Assembly (NCBI GenBank): GCA_945897655.1
Contig: CAMDHB010000244.1
Coordinates: forward strand, 1 to 5,570
Reading direction: 5' to 3'
DNA from: Pseudorhodobacter antarcticus
Lineage (GTDB): Bacteria; Pseudomonadota; Alphaproteobacteria; Rhodobacterales; Rhodobacteraceae
DNA: 5,570 bases
Shown here: piece by piece, positions 1 to 5,570 of the stretch
Position numbering within the stretch: position 1 is the stretch's first letter
Layout: each line of letters opens with the position of its first letter
Position numbers and translations under genes: made by a program
The notes under the pieces: generated by a model
What the model saw: only the letters and a program-made list of their open reading frames with translations
Database searches by the model: none
Told to the model about the DNA's origin: nothing

Positions 1-72
1 TTGGCCCCCGTCCGGATGGCTGAAAGGTTGTCGCATGACCTCGGCTAGGGCCTCGGCCAACGGGCGTTCAAT
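1..72. other. Window edge beyond tspO; no gene assignable
   Basis: These 72 bases lie downstream of the tspO stop codon. On the plus strand one frame stays open from the window edge to a TAG at 74-76, and would end in residues GCRMTSARASANGRSI. A second plus frame ends at a TAG at 46-48. In Rhodobacter the crtD-crtC operon converges on tspO, so the 3' end of such a gene on the plus strand is plausible, but neither short tail shows a motif I can recognise. On the minus strand an ATG at 34-36 opens a frame to the edge (MRQPFSHPDGGQ), with a GAGG lying too close to it to be a good ribosome binding site. The heptamer CCTCGGC occurs twice as a direct repeat (39-45 and 51-57). No T-run or strong hairpin typical of a terminator is seen. 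Confidence 0.3.
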
Positions 73-543
73 CTAGTTAGAAGCCCCCGCCATCTCGGGG
101 TTCAACCGGATCACAGTGAAATTCAACGTCCCGGCAATCGTGACCCACAGCAGATACGGCGCCATCAGCAGCCCAGCCACCCCGTCCAGCAGCGCGAATG
201 ACACCAGCGTGGCCGCCACGGCCAGCCACAACCCCACCATCACAATCATCGCTGCCTTCATCCGGTGCAGGCCAAAGAACACCGGGGTCCACAGCGTGTT
301 GAACGCAATCTGCACCGCCCAGAACGCCAGCGCTTGGCCCGACCCAGGCAGCACCGCCACCCGCGCCGCCGCCGCCGCCATGCAGATGTACAGCGTCGTC
401 CAGGCGACCGGGAACAGCCACCCCGGCGGCGTCCACCACGGTTTTTTCAGCGAAAGATACCACTCACCCGGCCCAAACATGGCCCCCGTGGCCGCCGCCG
501 CCCCACAGGCCACAAGAAAGGTCGCAAACAACGCCAGATCCAT
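73..543 (-). CDS. tspO: TspO/MBR family tryptophan-rich sensory protein
   Basis: This is a 156-residue inner-membrane protein of the TspO/peripheral benzodiazepine receptor family (older name CrtK). Family members bind porphyrins and cholesterol-like ligands; in Rhodobacter sphaeroides TspO dampens photosynthesis gene expression in response to oxygen, probably through tetrapyrrole intermediates. Five hydrophobic segments are visible, at about residues 3-23, 42-63, 70-91, 97-118 and 122-144. The family signature is present: KKPWWTPPGWLFPVAWTTLY at 33-52, AFNTLWTPVFFG at 80-91 and PYLLWVTIAGTLNF at 129-142. W36 matches the loop tryptophan implicated in porphyrin handling (W38 in R. sphaeroides by my alignment). 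A137 matches the alanine altered in the human A147T variant. The length is normal for the family. The ATG at 541-543 has a GGGG (552-555) eight bases upstream. It is the last gene of the crtI-crtB-tspO group, 36 bases after crtB, and ends in TAG. Confidence 0.95.
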   Translation of the reverse strand: MDLALFATFLVACGAAAATGAMFGPGEWYLSLKKPWWTPPGWLFPVAWTTLYICMAAAAARVAVLPGSGQALAFWAVQIAFNTLWTPVFFGLHRMKAAMIVMVGLWLAVAATLVSFALLDGVAGLLMAPYLLWVTIAGTLNFTVIRLNPEMAGASN

Positions 544-557
544 CGCACAAACCCCAA

Positions 558-577
558 TAAGCCCTATCCTTGGCTTA
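558..577 (-). repeat. Inverted repeat in the crtB-tspO gap
   Basis: TAAGCC (558-563) is exactly complementary to GGCTTA (572-577) across an eight-base loop, so the crtB-tspO transcript could form a six-base-pair hairpin just after the crtB stop and before the tspO ribosome binding site. The stem is short and the following RNA sequence (UUAUUGGGGUUUG) lacks a clear U-tract. A full intrinsic terminator is therefore unlikely. A weak attenuator or an RNA-processing/stability element is possible, and so is chance. Confidence 0.35.
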
Positions 578-579
578 CG

Positions 580-1605
580 TCAGGCGCGCACACGTTCCAA
601 GCGTTGTTCTGCACGGTCGCGCGCTTCCAACTGGGCAAACACCTCCAACAGGGCATCCGACCGGCTCGCCTTGACTGATTTTCGGGCAGCCGCCTGTACC
701 AAGAACGCCACCTCCGGCGCGGGTGCCGCATACAGCGCCACCGACCTTGGCTGCACCAAGGAAATCCCCGACCGCAGCACCGACAGCGCCAGCCAGCCCA
801 GCTTCTGGTTGCGCGAGGTATGCGCCCGGCGGCTGACACTGTCATAGCCGCCCCGCGCCACATCGCCGCCAATCCCGGCATAAACATGCCGCGCCGCATA
901 AATCCCCGGACGGCAGACCAGCGGCAGCGCCGGAACCCCCGCTTCGGACCGCGCGTAAAGCCCGTCCGCCGCCGCCAGCAACCGCCGCGTCAACGCCCGC
1001 ACCTGCGGGGTCGCCTCGGGCCGCGCAACAAACCTGTCCGGATCAATCCCCTGCTCGGCCAGCCAGTCCAGCGGCAAGAACAACCGCCCGGCCCGCGCAT
1101 CCTCGCCCACATCCCGCGCGATATTGGTCAACTGCATCGCCAGCCCCAGATCACAGGCCCGCGCCAACGCATCGGCATCGCGCACCCGCATCAACACACA
1201 CATCATCGCCCCGACAGCCGAGGCGACACGCGCACAATACCCCAGCAAGTCCGAGAAGCTGTCATACCGCCGCCCCAGCGCATCCCAGGCCAACCCTTCC
1301 AACAACGCCTCCGGCAACGCCCTTGGCATGTCGAAATCAGCCACCACGGCGGCAAAGGCCCGGTCCGCAGGCGTGTTCCTTGGCCGCCCCTGATAGACCA
1401 GATCCAACCGGTCCCGCAGGTTCAACACCGCAGGCCCCTTTTCGTCACTGTCATCCACCGCATCATCGGCCAACCGGCAAAACGCATATAGCGCCAGTGC
1501 CGGGTCGCGCACCCGCTCGGGCAGCAACTTCGACGCCGCATGAAACGACAGGGATCCCGTCCGTATCGCCTCGCGGCAATGCTGCATATCCGCCGCTGCA
1601 ATCAT
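580..1605 (-). CDS. crtB: 15-cis-phytoene synthase CrtB
   Basis: This 341-residue enzyme condenses two geranylgeranyl diphosphate molecules head to head into phytoene, the first committed step of carotenoid synthesis. It belongs to the squalene/phytoene synthase family. Both Mg2+-diphosphate-binding aspartate motifs are visible: DDAVD at 47-51, within YAFCRLADDAVDD, and NIARDVGED at 161-169, within QLTNIARDVGEDARAGRLFLP. The central YCARVASAVG at 123-132 and the late IYAARHVYAGIG stretch are also typical. The length is normal for a bacterial CrtB. The chosen ATG (1603-1605) overlaps the crtI stop in ATGA, and an AAGGA-type Shine-Dalgarno (1615-1620) lies nine bases upstream inside the crtI end, which suggests translational coupling. 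The Arg/Lys/Glu-rich C-terminus probably forms a surface helix. The minus-strand codons favour G at the third position, unlike the plus-strand genes to the right. Confidence 0.96.
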   Translation of the reverse strand: MIAAADMQHCREAIRTGSLSFHAASKLLPERVRDPALALYAFCRLADDAVDDSDEKGPAVLNLRDRLDLVYQGRPRNTPADRAFAAVVADFDMPRALPEALLEGLAWDALGRRYDSFSDLLGYCARVASAVGAMMCVLMRVRDADALARACDLGLAMQLTNIARDVGEDARAGRLFLPLDWLAEQGIDPDRFVARPEATPQVRALTRRLLAAADGLYARSEAGVPALPLVCRPGIYAARHVYAGIGGDVARGGYDSVSRRAHTSRNQKLGWLALSVLRSGISLVQPRSVALYAAPAPEVAFLVQAAARKSVKASRSDALLEVFAQLEARDRAEQRLERVRA

Positions 1606-3155
1606 TCCGCCGCCATCCTTCGCGCCATCGGCCGCGCCGCATCCGGCACCAGCTTGCCCAACACCTCGGCCGAGGCGACAACCCCCGGCAACCCCGCCCC
1701 CGGATGGGTTCCCGCCCCCACCAGAAACAACCCCTTCGCCTCTTCCGACACATTATGCGGCCTGAACCAGGCCGATTGCAGAATGCGCGGCTCGATCGAG
1801 AAGCCTGATCCATAGGGCGACAGATACCGACTTTGGAACGTTTCTGGCGTGAACACCAACTGTTCCGTCAGGTGGTCACCCAACCCCGGCAACAGCCGCT
1901 CCTCCAGCATTTTCTGCATCTTCAGCCGATACGGCTCGGCTTCGGTCTGCCAATCCACCCCGTCAAAGCCCAGATGCGGCACGGGTGACAGTGCATAGAA
2001 CGTGTCATCCCCCTTGGGCGCCACCGACGGGTCCGTGACCGAGGGGCGATGCACATACAGGCTCATGTCATCGGCCAGATGGCCCTTGATGAAAATGTCG
2101 CGGATATGCGCCTTGTAGCGTGGCCCCACCACAATCGTATGATGCCCCACCTCCGGCCATTTCAGCGCCGTGCCCTTGGTCCCGAAATACCAAACAAACA
2201 GCCCCATCGACCACCGCTTGCGGGCCAGCTTGGCAGGCGTCCAGCGCTTGCGCGGATGGTTGCGCATCAGCCGGTCATAGGTGTGCCCCGAATCGGCATT
2301 CGACACCACGACATCCGCCGCCATGACCTGCCCGTCCACCAGCCGCACCCCTGCTGCGCGGCCATCCTTCAGCAAAATCTCGTCCACCTCGGCGTTCAGC
2401 ACCAACTGCCCGCCCTGCTGGACAATCACCTTCGCCATCGCCAGCGCAATCGCGGCAACCCCGCCCATCGCATAGTGAACCCCGAATTCCTTCTCCAGAT
2501 GGCTCACCAGAATGTACATCGACGTCACGTGGAACGGATCGCCCCCAATGAAGAGCGGATGGAACGACAGCGCAAACCGCAGCCTCTCATCCTTAACCCG
2601 GCCCGCCGCATGGGCATAAACCGACTTGTCCGCCCGCAGCCAGGCAAAGGTTGGCAAGACCTTGATCAGATCCATCAGCTTGTGCATCGACCGGCGGCCC
2701 AGATCCTCGAACCCGAACAGATACCGCGCCTCGCTGTCCTTCAGGAACTTGTCATACCCGGCCAGATCGCTTGGCGACAACCGCTCCACCTCGGCCCGGG
2801 TATCCGCCGCTTCCCGGCACGCCGTGAACTTGGACCCGTCATCCCACCTGATCTCATAAAACGCATCCAAAGCCCGCAGGTCGACATCCCGGTCAAAATC
2901 CCGCCCGCAATCGGCCCAAAGGTCGCGAAACCCCTGCGGCACCGTCACGATGGTCGGCCCCAGATCAAACCGATACCCGCCTTGCGTGATGGACGACCCC
3001 CGCCCGCCCGGCATGTCCAGCTTGTCCACCACCGTCACCCGGTATCCCTTGGCCCCCAACCGCATCGCAGCAGCAAGGCCGCCAAGGCCCGCCCCAATGA
3101 CAATGGCCTCGGACTGGGTGGATTGCGGGGCAGCGCTGGCGTGTTGTGTCATCAT
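1602..3155 (-). CDS. crtI: Phytoene desaturase CrtI
   Basis: This 517-residue FAD-dependent, membrane-associated desaturase/isomerase acts on phytoene. In spheroidene-pathway bacteria it usually performs three desaturations to give neurosporene. That product is inferred here from the neighbouring crtA and cannot be read from the sequence. The N-terminal dinucleotide fold is clear: IGAGLGGLAAAMRLGAKGY with GAGLGG at 21-26, the ribose-binding D44, PGGR at 49-52 and DLGPTIVTVP at 64-73. The C-terminal bacterial-type phytoene desaturase signature GLFLVGAGTHPGAGLPGVV spans about 475-493. The length is as expected. Translation starts at one of two adjacent ATG codons (3150-3155); the upstream one is chosen, and no strong Shine-Dalgarno is seen. 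It is the first gene of the leftward operon, and a PpsR-type palindrome lies 15 bases upstream. Its stop codon overlaps the crtB start by four bases. Confidence 0.97.
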   Translation of the reverse strand: MMTQHASAAPQSTQSEAIVIGAGLGGLAAAMRLGAKGYRVTVVDKLDMPGGRGSSITQGGYRFDLGPTIVTVPQGFRDLWADCGRDFDRDVDLRALDAFYEIRWDDGSKFTACREAADTRAEVERLSPSDLAGYDKFLKDSEARYLFGFEDLGRRSMHKLMDLIKVLPTFAWLRADKSVYAHAAGRVKDERLRFALSFHPLFIGGDPFHVTSMYILVSHLEKEFGVHYAMGGVAAIALAMAKVIVQQGGQLVLNAEVDEILLKDGRAAGVRLVDGQVMAADVVVSNADSGHTYDRLMRNHPRKRWTPAKLARKRWSMGLFVWYFGTKGTALKWPEVGHHTIVVGPRYKAHIRDIFIKGHLADDMSLYVHRPSVTDPSVAPKGDDTFYALSPVPHLGFDGVDWQTEAEPYRLKMQKMLEERLLPGLGDHLTEQLVFTPETFQSRYLSPYGSGFSIEPRILQSAWFRPHNVSEEAKGLFLVGAGTHPGAGLPGVVASAEVLGKLVPDAARPMARRMAAE

Positions 3156-3170
3156 GGCCTGACGATATAC

Positions 3171-3188
3171 TGTCTAGTCAGATTTACA
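3171..3188. promoter_or_regulatory. PpsR/CrtJ repressor palindrome TGT-N12-ACA
   Basis: The sequence TGT-CTAGTCAGATTT-ACA matches the TGT-N12-ACA operator of PpsR (CrtJ), the repressor of photosynthesis genes under oxygen or high light in purple bacteria. It lies in the 87-base gap between the divergent crtI and crtA genes. It is 15 bases from the crtI start and overlaps candidate -10 elements in both directions, so one bound tetramer could block both operons. I found no second full copy in the gap, although PpsR often uses paired sites. The match is read directly from the sequence; the function is inferred from the family and the location. Confidence 0.72.
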
Positions 3189-3190
3189 AT
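3185..3190 (+). promoter_or_regulatory. Candidate -10 element for crtA-bchI-bchD
   Basis: TACAAT matches five of six bases of the sigma-70 -10 consensus and overlaps the right half of the PpsR palindrome, a common arrangement for repressed photosynthesis promoters. The -35 side is weak: the nearest TTGACA-like hexamer (CTGACG, 3159-3164) is about 20 bases away, which is longer than ideal. The reverse complement of the same spot reads TATTGT (3191-3186), with TTTTCT 16 bases further upstream, and is a comparable weak candidate for crtI. Both are guesses from base patterns. Confidence 0.3.
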
Positions 3191-3242
3191 ACCGGGCTTT
3201 CCATTGCAGAAAATTCCCACATCCGCTTTTCACCCGCCGCAA

Positions 3243-3983
3243 ATGCTGCCAGACTGCGCCCAATCAAACCCGGGGTCCCCCATTCAAACCGTCAGCCTCA
3301 GCCTGTTCCGCTTTCCCACTCTGGCCTCCCAACTCTGGGTGCTGGGCCAAATGGGCGCGGCCCGGCTGTCCTTCATGCGGATGCCTGACGTGGGCTTCTA
3401 CAAACTCTGCGGCTCGGGCACCGGCCAAGGCTTCACCCCCCGCCCCAACCGCCAGGTCTGGGCGATTCTCGCCACCTGGCCCGATCCCGAAACCGCCCGC
3501 CGCAACCTGACCACCGCCCCGGTCTACCGCCGCTGGCAGCATAAATCCTCCGAAAACTGGACCATTCTCCTCACCCCCACCTCCTCGCGCGGCCAATGGT
3601 CCGGCCAAAACCCCTTCACCCCCAGCGCAGCCCTACCCGGCCCCATCGTCGCCCTGACCCGCGCCACCATGCGCCTCTCGACCTTCGCCCGCTTCTGGGC
3701 CCGCGTCCCCGACATCTCTGCTGTCATCGGCCAGGACCCCAACGTGATCTTCAAGATCGGCATTGGTGAGGTCCCCCTCCTCCACCAGGTCACCTTCTCC
3801 ATCTGGCCCGACGCCACCTCGATGGCCAACTTTGCCCGTGGCAACGGCCCCCATGGCCGCGCCATCCAATCCGTCCGCGCCGAAAACTGGTTCGCGGAAG
3901 AGCTTTACGCCCGCTTCTCGATATTGGAAGACTGGGGCACATGGGGCGGCAAACGCCCCCTCGCAGGAACCCTGAACGCATGA
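3243..3983 (+). CDS. crtA: Spheroidene monooxygenase CrtA
   Basis: CrtA oxygenates C-2 of spheroidene to give the ketocarotenoid spheroidenone under oxic conditions, which gives such cells their red colour. From the ATG at 3243 the protein has 246 residues. Segments characteristic of CrtA are QTVSLSLFRF (15-24), KLCGSGTGQGFTPRPN (54-69), PDISAVIGQDPNVIFKIGIG (156-175), HQVTFSIWP (181-189) and ENWFAEELYARF (214-225). No transmembrane segment or cofactor motif of a standard oxygenase family is obvious, as is usual for CrtA. The start is uncertain. The ATG at 3243 has no Shine-Dalgarno and adds about 13 residues before the recognisable start of the fold. An ATT at 3282, six bases after GGGG, would give a protein beginning at QTVSLSLFRF. 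No in-frame GTG or TTG lies between them. The stop overlaps the bchI start in ATGA. Position and overlap make it the first gene of an operon that continues into Mg-chelatase. Confidence 0.93.
   Translation: MLPDCAQSNPGSPIQTVSLSLFRFPTLASQLWVLGQMGAARLSFMRMPDVGFYKLCGSGTGQGFTPRPNRQVWAILATWPDPETARRNLTTAPVYRRWQHKSSENWTILLTPTSSRGQWSGQNPFTPSAALPGPIVALTRATMRLSTFARFWARVPDISAVIGQDPNVIFKIGIGEVPLLHQVTFSIWPDATSMANFARGNGPHGRAIQSVRAENWFAEELYARFSILEDWGTWGGKRPLAGTLNA
3272..3275 (+). promoter_or_regulatory. Possible ribosome binding site for a downstream crtA start
   Basis: GGGG, within the palindrome GGGGTCCCC (3272-3280), is the only G-rich, Shine-Dalgarno-like stretch near the crtA N-terminus. It is six bases before an in-frame ATT (3282-3284). 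The stretch before the ATG at 3243 (CACCCGCCGCAA) is pyrimidine-rich and offers no pairing. This supports the later start, but it could equally be ordinary coding sequence. Confidence 0.25.
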
Positions 3984-4984
3984 CCCAACCTTTCCCCTTC
4001 TCCGCCATCGTCGAACAACAGGCGATGAAACAGGCCATGGTCCTGACCGCCATCGACCCCGGCATCGGCGGCGTTCTGGTGTTCGGTGACCGGGGCACCG
4101 GCAAATCCACCGTCGTCCGCGCCCTCGCCGCCCTCCTGCCCGAAATCTCGGTGGTTGAAGGCTGCCCCGTCAACTCCGCCAAACCCGCCGACGTCCCCGC
4201 CTGGGTCACACCCCTGCCGGGCCACATGATCACCAAACCCACCCCCGTCGTGGACCTGCCCCTTGGCGCCACCGAAGACCGCGTCGTCGGCGCATTGGAC
4301 ATCGAACGCGCCCTGACCCGTGGCGAGAAAGCCTTCGAACCCGGCCTCCTCGCCCGCGCCAACCGTGGCTACCTCTATATCGACGAGGTGAACCTCCTCG
4401 AAGACCACATCGTTGACCTCCTCCTCGACGTCGCCCAGTCCGGCGAAAACGTCGTCGAACGCGAGGGCCTCTCGATCCGCCACGCCGCCCGCTTCGTCCT
4501 CGTCGGCTCCGGCAACCCCGAAGAAGGCGAACTTCGCCCCCAACTCCTCGATCGGTTCGGCCTGTCCGTCGAAGTCCGCTCCCCCCGCGACATCGACACC
4601 CGCGTCGAGGTGATGCGCCGCCGCGACGCCTACGAAAACAACAACGCCGCCTTCATGGCCAAATGGGTGCCACAAGACATGGCCCTGCGCGCCAAAATCC
4701 TGACCGCCCGCGCCCACCTGCCCACCCTGAAAACCCCGGGCACCGTCCTGCACGACTGCGCCGCCCTGTGCATCGCGCTCGGCTCCGACGGCCTGCGCGG
4801 CGAACTGACCCTCCTCCGCGCCGCCCGCGCCCAAGCGGCCTATGAAGGCGCCAAAACCGTCACCCGCAAACACCTCAAATCCATCGCCGCCTCCGCCCTC
4901 TCGCACCGCCTCCGCCGCGACCCGCTGGATGAGGCAGGCTCCGGCACCCGCGTCGCCCGCATGGTGGACGAGGTCCTCCCCTAA
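3980..4984 (+). CDS. bchI: Magnesium chelatase ATPase subunit I (BchI)
   Basis: This 334-residue AAA+ ATPase forms hexameric rings with BchD and drives BchH to insert Mg2+ into protoporphyrin IX, the first step specific to bacteriochlorophyll. The motifs in order are Walker A GDRGTGKST (36-44), the DLPLGATEDRVVGALDIERAL insertion (92-112), Walker B YLYIDEVNLL (131-140), sensor-1/arginine-finger region GSGNPEEGELRPQLLDRFGL (176-195) and the sensor-2 helix GLRGELTLLRAARA (271-284). No active-site residue appears to be missing, and the length is normal. The ATG at 3980 is chosen over an in-frame ATG at 3941 because it overlaps the crtA stop (ATGA), has AGGAA (3965-3969) ten bases upstream, and gives the family's usual N-terminus (PFPFSAIVEQQAMKQA). 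The stop TAA shares its last base with the bchD ATG. Codon use is strongly C-ending. Confidence 0.97.
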   Translation: MTQPFPFSAIVEQQAMKQAMVLTAIDPGIGGVLVFGDRGTGKSTVVRALAALLPEISVVEGCPVNSAKPADVPAWVTPLPGHMITKPTPVVDLPLGATEDRVVGALDIERALTRGEKAFEPGLLARANRGYLYIDEVNLLEDHIVDLLLDVAQSGENVVEREGLSIRHAARFVLVGSGNPEEGELRPQLLDRFGLSVEVRSPRDIDTRVEVMRRRDAYENNNAAFMAKWVPQDMALRAKILTARAHLPTLKTPGTVLHDCAALCIALGSDGLRGELTLLRAARAQAAYEGAKTVTRKHLKSIAASALSHRLRRDPLDEAGSGTRVARMVDEVLP

Positions 4985-5570
4985 TGGACCCCCTTTCCCC
5001 TTGGGACCGCGTGACCCTGGCCCTGACCGTGCTGGCGATCGACCCCGCGGGGATCAAGGGTCTGTGGCTGCGCGCCCGCGCCGGGGCCGTGCGTGACCAT
5101 GTCACCGCCGCCCTGCCCACACCTTCCCGCCGCCTCCACCCCAACATCGACGACAGCGCCCTTTTCGGTGGCATTGACCTGACCGCCACCCTGTCCGCAG
5201 GCCGCGTCGTCACCACCCTCGGCCTTCTGGACACCCCCACCAGCCTGATCCTGACTATGGCCGAACGCTGCCCCCCCGGCCTCGCCGCCCGCCTGTCCCG
5301 CACGCTCGATGACCCCGGCTTCTCGCTCATCGCCCTCGATGAAGGGGCCGAGCCCGACGAAACCCTCCCCCCCGCCCTGACTGACCGCCTTGGCCTGTTC
5401 CTCGACCTGACCGACATCGCCTGGTCCGAATCAGCCCCCATCGACCTGACACGCCTCGCCACCTCCCGCGCCGCCCTGCCCACCATCCTCACCCCCCCCG
5501 ACGCCATCGCCACCCTGACCCGCGTCGCCCATGCCCTGACCATCGACAGCTTCCGCGCGCCCCTCCTCGC
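4984..5570 (+). CDS. bchD: Magnesium chelatase subunit D (BchD), N-terminal part
   Basis: The first 195 codons are present; the gene runs off the right edge. BchD is the AAA+ platform subunit of Mg-chelatase, pairing with BchI rings and contacting BchH. The visible part is the degenerate AAA+ domain: WDRVTLALTVLAIDPAGIKGLWLRA (7-31), RLHPNIDDSALFGGIDLTATL (50-70), and ALDEGAEPDE (117-126), which sits where BchI has Walker B. A Walker A GxxGxGKS is absent; the same region reads GIKGLWLRARAG, as is normal for BchD. The proline/acidic linker and the C-terminal integrin-I (VWA) domain with its metal site, expected in a full-length protein, lie outside the window. The start ATG overlaps the bchI stop by one base (TAATG), with GAGG (4970-4973) ten bases upstream, so translation is probably coupled. 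The codons are almost all C-ending. Confidence 0.94.
   Translation, partial: MDPLSPWDRVTLALTVLAIDPAGIKGLWLRARAGAVRDHVTAALPTPSRRLHPNIDDSALFGGIDLTATLSAGRVVTTLGLLDTPTSLILTMAERCPPGLAARLSRTLDDPGFSLIALDEGAEPDETLPPALTDRLGLFLDLTDIAWSESAPIDLTRLATSRAALPTILTPPDAIATLTRVAHALTIDSFRAPLL

Noticed and set aside
39..57. Repeated CCTCGGC and GGCC runs near the end of tspO as a possible terminator.
   Set aside because: The copies are direct repeats, not a stem, and no T-run follows in either direction.
116..847. Plus-strand open frame antisense to tspO and the end of crtB.
   Set aside because: The minus-strand frames carry clear TspO and CrtB motifs; this product is Ala/Ser/Thr-rich with no recognisable family.
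2049..3242. A very long plus-strand open frame continuous with crtA, running back antisense through half of crtI.
   Set aside because: Its translation upstream of 3243 shows no CrtA-like or other recognisable residues and is antisense to the clearly conserved crtI. Long stop-free antisense frames are expected at this GC content. It could mislead automatic start calling for crtA.
3941..3979. In-frame upstream ATG that would lengthen BchI by 13 residues.
   Set aside because: The ATG at 3980 has the better ribosome binding site, the ATGA overlap with crtA and the expected family N-terminus; the extra residues (MGRQTPPRRNPER) lie inside the crtA coding end.
3905..4906. Long minus-strand open frame antisense to bchI, rich in Gly, Ala and Asp.
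   Set aside because: It is a low-complexity antisense shadow of C-ending bchI codons; bchI carries all of its family motifs in frame.
4875..5543. 222-residue minus-strand open frame antisense to the start of bchD, rich in Arg, Ser and Val.
   Set aside because: It spans the bchI-bchD junction, shows no recognisable domain, and is explained by the codon bias of the opposite strand.

Overview
This window is a piece of a bacterial photosynthesis gene cluster. It most likely comes from a Rhodobacter- or Roseobacter-type alphaproteobacterium (Rhodobacterales). The gene order, the very high GC content and the close resemblance of the proteins to the Rhodobacter carotenoid and bacteriochlorophyll enzymes all point this way. 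The exact genus cannot be read from the sequence.

Layout: two operons diverge from a short regulatory gap at about 3156-3242. Leftwards, on the minus strand, run crtI (phytoene desaturase), crtB (phytoene synthase) and tspO (tryptophan-rich membrane sensor/transporter). crtI and crtB overlap by four bases. A 36-base gap holding a small inverted repeat separates crtB from tspO. Rightwards, on the plus strand, run crtA (spheroidene monooxygenase), bchI and bchD (magnesium chelatase subunits I and D). Their junctions overlap by four bases and one base. bchD is cut by the right edge after 195 codons. The first 72 bases lie beyond the end of tspO and may hold the end or start of a further gene that cannot be named.

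How it works together: CrtB condenses two geranylgeranyl diphosphates to phytoene and CrtI desaturates it. CrtA, after steps encoded elsewhere, adds the keto group of spheroidenone. BchI and BchD form the ATP-driven motor that, with BchH (not in this window), inserts Mg2+ into protoporphyrin IX at the entry to bacteriochlorophyll synthesis. TspO is a membrane protein that in Rhodobacter links porphyrin and oxygen status to photosynthesis gene expression. The divergent gap contains an exact TGT-N12-ACA palindrome, the known target of the redox/light repressor PpsR (CrtJ), placed where it could control both operons.

I found no mobile element, CRISPR array, RNA gene or undescribed system. The points worth a second look are the PpsR palindrome, the unclear start codon of crtA (possibly a rare ATT), the crtB-tspO inverted repeat, and a C-over-G skew of the plus strand that makes codon use differ between plus-strand and minus-strand genes.
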